From the NCBI GenBank assembly GCA_027559495.1, contig JAMXSV010000010.1, forward strand, positions 1,364,001 through 1,428,000: DNA of 64,000 nt, read 5' to 3'. The stretch comes from Aurifilum marmelostoma (lineage: Eukaryota > Ascomycota > Sordariomycetes > Diaporthales > Cryphonectriaceae). The position numbers and the translations under genes were made by a program. The notes under the pieces are model-generated. The model did not search any database and was not told the origin of the DNA. It saw only the letters and a program-made list of their open reading frames with translations. The number at the start of each line of letters is the position of its first letter. Positions within the stretch are counted from its first letter, which is position 1. Of this stretch, positions 60,470-64,000 are shown piece after piece.

Positions 60470-63400
60470 GACGGACGGTTTCTGAAGATGGAGCAGGAGA
60501 AGGCGGGGTAATGGTGAGTATGGTAGATGTCGAGCTTGACTATCGTGGTCCTTTGTCAGGCAGTGATGATGCCTAGGAAGCTGTCATCATAAGACTCGAT
60601 ACTTGTAAAGCTGCTATTTTCTGGCATTTGATCGATCAGCTCTCAGATGCCCCTTGCACCTTCAGCCAGCACGCACACAGGCAGCTGGTCGTGGTGTTGA
60701 GAGGCAACCAGGGCATTTGAAAGATGCTGTGGAGAGGGGAGAAACAGGCAGAGCGATGATCAAGAAATGGATGATGCTGCCAGTGGTGGGATTTGGGTTC
60801 ATGTGAAGTTGGGGCCTGTGGATCAGGTGGCAGGCAAAGTCACAGTTCATCGCAGTAGCTGATTGCAGGGGTAGGTATGTCTGATAAGCACTGTGACATG
60901 CCGCTACAGTAGCTTCCTACCCAGTCCGGTTCTCGGCGAGGAACCACAGACACACAACCTCAATCCATCTTCAGCCTTATGTTCAAATTGATGATCTGGG
61001 GTTTGGACTGCAGTAAATTCTCACCATGGCAAACCACATAAAGGCAGGAGCCTTCGTGACCAAGGTATGATACATTCCTAGTGGTCGACCAGCATGGTAG
61101 CCACCAGTCAGCTCACCATAGATCAACAGGTCTTGAAGGACTTTATGAACACCTCTGGCCTTGAGCCCACGTACGTATTGGTCAAGCACCTGCTGCATGA
61201 GCTATCTTTAGAAACTGATTTCTCGCAGATTATTAGGAGTCAAGCACGTAAGAGGCGCAGTCAGGTCTCACAGAGCCATCTTGATGAGCTGGCTATACTA
61301 ATGCTCATCTGTGGTATCAGCTGCGGATACTCAATGCCCGTCCCGGCCAGGTCAACTTCGAGCTAGAGATCCACCAACAACATACTGTGAGATTATGAAC
61401 ACCCAGAAATCAGCCATCGAGTTCAGTCTAATCTCCCTGCCAGAACCGGTTAAACATCCTACATGGAGGCACCATTGCCAGTATGGTCGACTTAGGGGGC
61501 TCGCTTGCTGTCGCATCTATGGGATTGTACGCCACCGGAGTCTCGACCGATCTGAATGGTACGCAGCTCCAGAACTCGCTTTAAGGTATTGACATGGCTG
61601 CTCACAAAGAGGTAATCATCAGTCACGTATCTGAGCAGTGGTGGCAAAGCAGGGGATAAGATCAAGGTTTTGGCTGAGTGTGAGAAGAGTAAGTCGTCCC
61701 AGCTCGTAAAGTATAGGATGTCGTTGCTGACAGGAAACAATTACCACAGTGGGAAGAACACTTGCCTTCACCCGCATGTCGTTCTTCAACGAGAAGGGTG
61801 ACCTGTGCGCGCGAGGAAGCCATACCAAGTATGAACACGTACCTCCCATCCTTAGTTAGATCGATGTGGGACAAGTCAGCTCTAACGAGACCCATAGGTT
61901 TATCGAGACCGCCCGTCGGGCACAAGTATCCCCCTATCAAGTCCCCTTGGAATCTACAGAGGGCGGTCAGGGATCGGGCCCCAACAATGCACCCGCAGCA
62001 TCATGAGAGCAGTTCCGAGCGACTTGGTGACAGACACGGTGGCAGGGTGCGCGGGTCTCATCCCGTAGTACACCGGCGAAGACTTAGTACAGCTGAAGCC
62101 TTACCTATTGCTGTTGGCCACGTCAAACCATCGAATCCGAGCCTGCTGTTGGCGAATGTTGTCCCGACCCTGTTCAAAGGGAAAACCTTGTGCCCGGATT
62201 CTAACTTACAATACTATTGATACGCAACGAACCAACCTCATGGCGCGCATCCACCGAAATATTTCGTCCTATTTGATGGTATCCTCTTGTCGAAGTCATA
62301 CGACAATTTTGGCTATCAAGACTCACCTCGACGCGAGATCCAGCGTGCTCGTGATCACTTCGCGACCCTTCATGCTGCTGAGACCGGGGGGGATGGTGGG
62401 AGTTCAGGATGGCCTGCGAGAGGCATTGTCGAACTTCGAGTCCTGCTTTCTTGGACAATGCGGACATGCCCTGGGGTACCTCTCCCTATGATCTCGTACA
62501 TGAATGCGCATTCTCAAGTGTGCTGCGTTTGATTGAAGGACAATCACGCAAGTGACCAATCACGGTGTCAATTCTCCATGCTCTGAAAAATCCCAACTCC
62601 GAGTGTGCATGAGACAGTAGTTTGATACATCACCACCGATCGAATGCGTCTTTAGAAATCCAAGTCAGCCGGAAACCTGGAATCTTCGATAGCCATCTAT
62701 CTGCTTAGATGTCACAAAGACCATGTATTCACATTATCGACAGAGGGGCACCTCCGAATGCCGTAAGAGACAGTAACGCTAAGGAGGGGCTGCGGGCGAC
62801 TGACGAGGGGCCCTGGTCTGATTGGAGTCCGCAACACTCTCGTGATGGGAGTTTATTTCGTTTCACTCAGGGGGCTCTAGTTCGGATACAGCCAAGCTTT
62901 TGTTGTGAAACACCACATCTCGGCAGCACTATCCGTCACCGAAACCCAACTCTAAACAGTCGCGTCTGTTCTGGTGCTTCGGATGAATTCCCGGCGAGAT
63001 AAGTCGTTCGTCGGACTTCGCGAGCCGTCTCTCTCGACTGTATTGCCTCGGGCCGGCGAACGACACCACGTTGCACATGGACATTGACGCAGTTTATCAT
63101 CTCAGTTCTTTCCTCTTGCAGAGGTAAATACGATTCCGTTGCGCTGGATCTTACACACGCATCTGCGCAACAATCACGGACGGCGAATGCATAAGACCGT
63201 GGTACTCGACTCTTGAGCTGTGCCCGAACTCTCATCATTCCCGAGCGTTGTTGTCCCGTGCCATGAGAGAGACGCAGTCGGCCGACCCTGGGTCGAAGAT
63301 CTCGAGCCAAGACCTGTCATGGCTGCTTGGCGACATTTTGGTTTCCTGGTTGCCAGCTACTCATCTGAGCAAGGTGTCTTGATTGGAACGGTGGTCATAG

Positions 63401-64000
63401 TGCTCGGGCCCCTGCACAGCCCTCTTCGGCCGATATGACCAATGAGGCGGAGCAGTGTACGGCTTTGCGGCGAACAGGCAGACTCAACGGGTCGCGTCAC
63501 TCGTCTGATGTCTATGTGAAGTGCGTATTCGATTCCACAAGGAAACCACTAGGGGCCGCTTAGACTTGGTCCATCGTGCCGGCTATGCCTTGCCCGAAGC
63601 CATCAGGAGTTGCTATGTCCCTGAGGCGGGAAGAATCTTCAGGGCGACATATTGGCTAATAAGCACGATGCTGCTAGAAGAAGAGAAGTTGCAACTTCTT
63701 AGGAGGCATACCCGCGGATCTTGAAGTTGGGATCGGTCTCGAATTATCCGAAGTATATTACTCCAGACCTGGGCCCGGGCTCCGAGTGAACAATGATCCC
63801 AGGTCTGGGCTCCTAGTGAACAATGATATCAGTCATAAGAGTCTGGTCGACTCTGCCCGTGGTTCTCCTTGATTGAGCGCCGGTCTTCTGCCTCTTTCTC
63901 GTCGCTGTACGCTCGTTCCGAACCTCAAATTTTGATAGCCCAGACGAGCAGTGACCCGATCACCGTAATTTTTCTAATTCTACCATAACAAGCCATTGAC
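60470..64000. other. 3.5-kb region without a supported gene; protein-like fragments on minus strand
   Basis: The first few hundred bases should be the TFB2 promoter. Further right, minus-strand frames at 61662-61940 and 61492-61740 read like real protein over part of their length (GGYLCPTGGLDKPMG, DLTKDGRYVFILGMASSRAQ; DILYFTSWDDLLFSHSAKT) but do not join through splice sites I can defend. No named family is recognised. They may be remnants of a decayed gene. The far end contains a short tandem repeat and no other feature. Confidence 0.4.
63765..63827. repeat. Two-copy imperfect tandem repeat, 30-bp period
   Basis: The core GGGCTCC(G/T)AGTGAACAATGAT occurs at 63777-63797 and again at 63807-63827 with one mismatch. 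The preceding CCAGACCTGGGC and CCAGGTCTGGGC also match approximately. Non-coding. Confidence 0.85.

Noticed and set aside
59675..60511. 278-codon plus-strand open frame
   Set aside because: Antisense to TFB2, with no independent domain.

Overview
The window looks like nuclear DNA of a filamentous ascomycete (Pezizomycotina, most likely a Sordariomycete; species not determinable by eye). Genes have few short introns (mostly 54-150 bp) with GTRNGT-type donors, CTAAC/CTGAC-like branch sites and YAG acceptors. Several families are typical of filamentous fungi (HET domain, GCR1_C domain, DHA1-type MFS transporter). Two decayed genes carry stop codons of the kind that repeat-induced point mutation (RIP) leaves. 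I see no tRNA, rRNA, CRISPR or intact transposon.

Left part (1-24 kb): a Pex23/Pex30-type dysferlin-domain peroxin (minus strand), a large conserved fungal protein with a CDEH zinc-like cluster (minus), an approximately 8.5-kb gene desert, a disordered conserved fungal protein (minus) and the four-exon gene for ribosomal protein eL36 (plus).

Middle, accessory-looking part (24-41 kb): a lipase-fold-like protein whose nucleophile serine is not where expected, a small secreted helical protein, a clearly broken glutathione S-transferase gene, a coiled-coil orphan, a complete 942-residue HET (heterokaryon incompatibility) protein, a GCR1_C-domain DNA-binding protein, a second decayed reading frame and a six-exon MFS transporter. 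This is the least conserved part of the window, and decay marks are concentrated there.

Right part (47-60.5 kb) is a dense housekeeping block after a 6-kb desert: a TB2/DP1/HVA22 (Yop1/REEP-like) ER-shaping protein, mitochondrial genome maintenance factor Mgm101, cytochrome oxidase assembly factor Coa4 (twin CX9C), biotin protein ligase, a TANGO2/NRDE protein, a pair of reading frames that touch at a TGATG stop/start overlap, and TFIIH subunit Tfb2. COA4 and the biotin ligase gene are divergent and share 178 bp. Three genes in a row (MGM101, COA4, biotin ligase) bear on mitochondria or on biotin-dependent metabolism. The last 3.5 kb holds no gene I can support, only short protein-like stretches on the minus strand.

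Exon coordinates were worked out by hand from splice signals, reading-phase consistency and family alignment from memory. None was checked against RNA or a database.
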